Source: Eubacterium sp. OM08-24
Lineage (GTDB): Bacteria; Bacillota; Clostridia; Oscillospirales; Acutalibacteraceae
Reading direction: 5' to 3'
Assembly: GCF_003438075.1 (NCBI RefSeq)
Contig: NZ_QSTA01000002.1
Span: 279,714 to 343,713, forward strand
Length of the DNA: 64,000 nt
Numbering within the stretch: the stretch's first letter is position 1; each line of letters opens with the position of its first letter. Below the pieces are notes generated by a model. It worked only from the letters and a program-made list of their open reading frames with translations, did not search any database and had not been told where the DNA came from. Both the position numbers and the translations under genes were made by a program. Positions 62,419-64,000 of this stretch are shown here, piece by piece.

Positions 62419-63795
62419 ATGGCTGATGCTCCTGCCAAAATTCAAAAAAAACCTGTCGATCCTTTAAAACGAACGGTATTCAGCCTTGCACTGCCGATAT
62501 TTTTTCAGTCACTGCTCGGACTTTCGCTCGGCTACATTGACACTATTATGCTGTCAAACTACAACGACATGGCAGTCGGCGCAATAGGCAATGCAAACTC
62601 TATTCTCGGATTTTTAAACCTTGCGTTCAACATTATATCGAGTGCAACGGGCGTTATTGTAAGCCAATACCTCGGCGCAAAGCAATTTGAAAAAATGAAT
62701 AAAATCTACACGGTTGCAATTTCATTTAACCTTGCGCTAAGCGTGGTAATAAGTCTTATTGTATTTTTGTTCAGCGAACCCCTACTTATTATTATGCAGG
62801 TACCTGCCGAAATGATACCTGACGCCAATATGTATATGAAAATAGTCGGCGGTACAATATTTACACAGGCGGTCTTCAATGCTTTTGCGTCAATATTTAT
62901 GAGCCACGGCAAAACGGGATTTGGAATGTTTGTATCGCTCGGTATGAATATTGTAAATATCGTGGGTAACTTCTGTTTCCTTTACGGTCCGCTTTCTTTT
63001 CTTGACCTTGGCACAGAAGGTGTTGCGATTTCTACATGCTTAAGCCGTATTTTTGCGCTTGTAGCCGCAATTATTTACTTCTATAAGGTTATTCAAGGCA
63101 GACTCGGTATTAAATACCTCCGCCCGTTCCCTATAAATATTCTTAAAGAATTGTTAAAACTCGGAATCCCGACCGCAGGCGAAAACATAAGCTATAACTT
63201 TTCACAGCTTGTGTTACAGGCACTTATCAACACAATGGGAATGGTCGCAATTAACGCACGAATTTACGCAAATATGATGTGTACTTTTACATATATGTTT
63301 GCATATTCCGCCGCCATAGCAACTCAGATAATTGTGGGTCACAGCGTTGGCGCTAACGATTACGACTTTGCATATAAAAGGGTTATGAAAACTCTGAGAA
63401 TGGGTATGGTAGTATCTATTTCCATTGCAGTGCTGAATTGGCTTGCATCGGGATTTACTTTCAGAGCATTTACCGAAGATATGGCGGTTGTGGAGCTTGC
63501 GTCTAATATGATGTTTATAGCAATCTTCCTTGAAATAGGCAGAACCACAAACATAGTAATTATCAATTCTATGAAAGCCGCAGGCGATGTAAAATTTCCG
63601 ACAATACTCGCTATCTTCTCAATGTGGGGCATAAGCGTACTGCTTGCATATGTACTCGGAATTGTGATGGGTATGGGACTTGCAGGCGTATGGATAGGTA
63701 TGGCTTGTGATGAAATATTCAGAGGAATTGTTGTGTTTATCCGTTGGCAGAGAGGAACATGGAGAGGCAAAAGAATTGTGTCTAACGCTGCGTAA
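62419..63795 (+). CDS. MATE family efflux transporter
   Basis: A 458-residue membrane transporter with 12 helices in two halves. PLKRTVFSLALPIFFQSLLG opens the first half and LKELLKLGIPTAGENISYNF the second. NFCFLYGPLSFLDLGTEGVA is a conserved late first-half segment. MATE proteins export drugs or cationic metabolites using a sodium or proton gradient. AAAGGAAGTG precedes the ATG. It is monocistronic and divergent from the LOG gene. Confidence 0.92.
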   Translation: MADAPAKIQKKPVDPLKRTVFSLALPIFFQSLLGLSLGYIDTIMLSNYNDMAVGAIGNANSILGFLNLAFNIISSATGVIVSQYLGAKQFEKMNKIYTVAISFNLALSVVISLIVFLFSEPLLIIMQVPAEMIPDANMYMKIVGGTIFTQAVFNAFASIFMSHGKTGFGMFVSLGMNIVNIVGNFCFLYGPLSFLDLGTEGVAISTCLSRIFALVAAIIYFYKVIQGRLGIKYLRPFPINILKELLKLGIPTAGENISYNFSQLVLQALINTMGMVAINARIYANMMCTFTYMFAYSAAIATQIIVGHSVGANDYDFAYKRVMKTLRMGMVVSISIAVLNWLASGFTFRAFTEDMAVVELASNMMFIAIFLEIGRTTNIVIINSMKAAGDVKFPTILAIFSMWGISVLLAYVLGIVMGMGLAGVWIGMACDEIFRGIVVFIRWQRGTWRGKRIVSNAA

Positions 63796-63810
63796 AATTA
63801 ATAGATTTTT

Positions 63811-63845
63811 AAAGTCCTGTAAGGTAATGCCTTGCAGGACTTTTT
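63811..63845 (+). terminator. MATE gene terminator
   Basis: AAAGTCCTGTAAGG pairs with CCTTGCAGGACTTT with one mismatch, followed by TTTGC. Confidence 0.88.
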
Positions 63846-63881
63846 GCATAATTTGAAATAACCGCACAAAGTTTTCTATTA

Positions 63882-64000
63882 ATAAATTATGGTTTAGCTG
63901 ATTTTCGGTCGGGTAACAAAGTACGGCAAAAGAAAATGTTTCTGTCCCGAATATAAAAGTTTGGTCAACATTTTCAAAGGTTGTGGGTGTGGGCAACGCC
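63882..64000 (+). repeat. dispersed structured repeat, copy J (cut by window end)
   Basis: The left end AATAAATTATGGTTTAGC, TTTTCGGTCGGGTAACAAAG, CTGTCCCG, AAAGTTTGGTCAAC and GTGGGTGTGGGCAACGCC are visible; the copy continues beyond the window. Confidence 0.85.

Noticed and set aside
1-64000. tRNA, rRNA or CRISPR loci
   Set aside because: No cloverleaf, rRNA signature or regularly spaced direct repeat was found by reading. The dispersed repeats are irregularly spaced and lack CRISPR geometry. A tRNAscan or Rfam search would settle small RNA genes.

Overview
The window comes from a low-to-moderate GC, anaerobic Gram-positive bacterium of the Clostridia, most likely Oscillospirales/Ruminococcaceae (Ruminococcus or [Eubacterium] siraeum-like). 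The evidence is three secreted dockerin proteins (cellulosome type), an NfnAB-type electron-bifurcating transhydrogenase pair, L-lactate dehydrogenase, small Clostridia-typical families (DUF4250, DUF6465, DUF6472), ZapA next to a U32 peptidase, and Firmicutes-style LexA. The species call is inference. I see no rRNA, tRNA, CRISPR array or transposase gene.

Bases 1-14179 form one long plus-strand surface-polysaccharide operon: CDP-glucose synthesis and 4,6-dehydration (rfbF, rfbG), an NAD-dependent reductase/epimerase, an RmlC-type epimerase, glycosyltransferases (GT8, two GT4), two sets of polysaccharide pyruvyl transferase plus FrhB-like iron-sulfur flavoprotein (once as two genes, once as one fused 803-residue protein), a Wzy-type polymerase and a Wzx-type flippase. 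Next come nfnA-nfnB (minus), ldh, gltX and glnS (plus), two dockerin proteins (minus), a nucleotidyltransferase, leuCD (minus), a Crp/Fnr regulator, and a DUF4250 protein beside a membrane-anchored XRE regulator.

From 31 to 43 kb lie an orphan membrane protein, a GH31 glucosidase, a DUF6465 protein, an AEC transporter with a WYL regulator, an AraC regulator, a small HPr-like protein, a phosphohexomutase and a PadR-DUF1700-DUF4097 operon. From 43 to 53 kb are a signal-peptidase remnant, GT2/GtrA/GT2 and a YfhO protein (CsbB-GtcA-YfhO-like wall-polymer glycosylation), a third dockerin protein and a GH13 amylase. The last part has zapA, a U32 peptidase, dut, a flavin reductase, lexA, a large coiled-coil protein with small or broken neighbours, a LOG protein, DUF6472 and a MATE transporter. 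GH31, GH13, phosphohexomutase and the dockerin proteins fit a glycan-degrading gut lifestyle.

The strongest unexplained signal is a dispersed, highly structured intergenic repeat family. It has at least eleven full, half or deleted copies, all outside operons. The element resembles a MITE with nested inverted ends. At its centre is a hairpin whose sequence changes completely between some copies while base pairing is kept. The second is the recurrent and fused pyruvyl transferase / FrhB-like pair, which suggests a redox modification of pyruvylated sugars.
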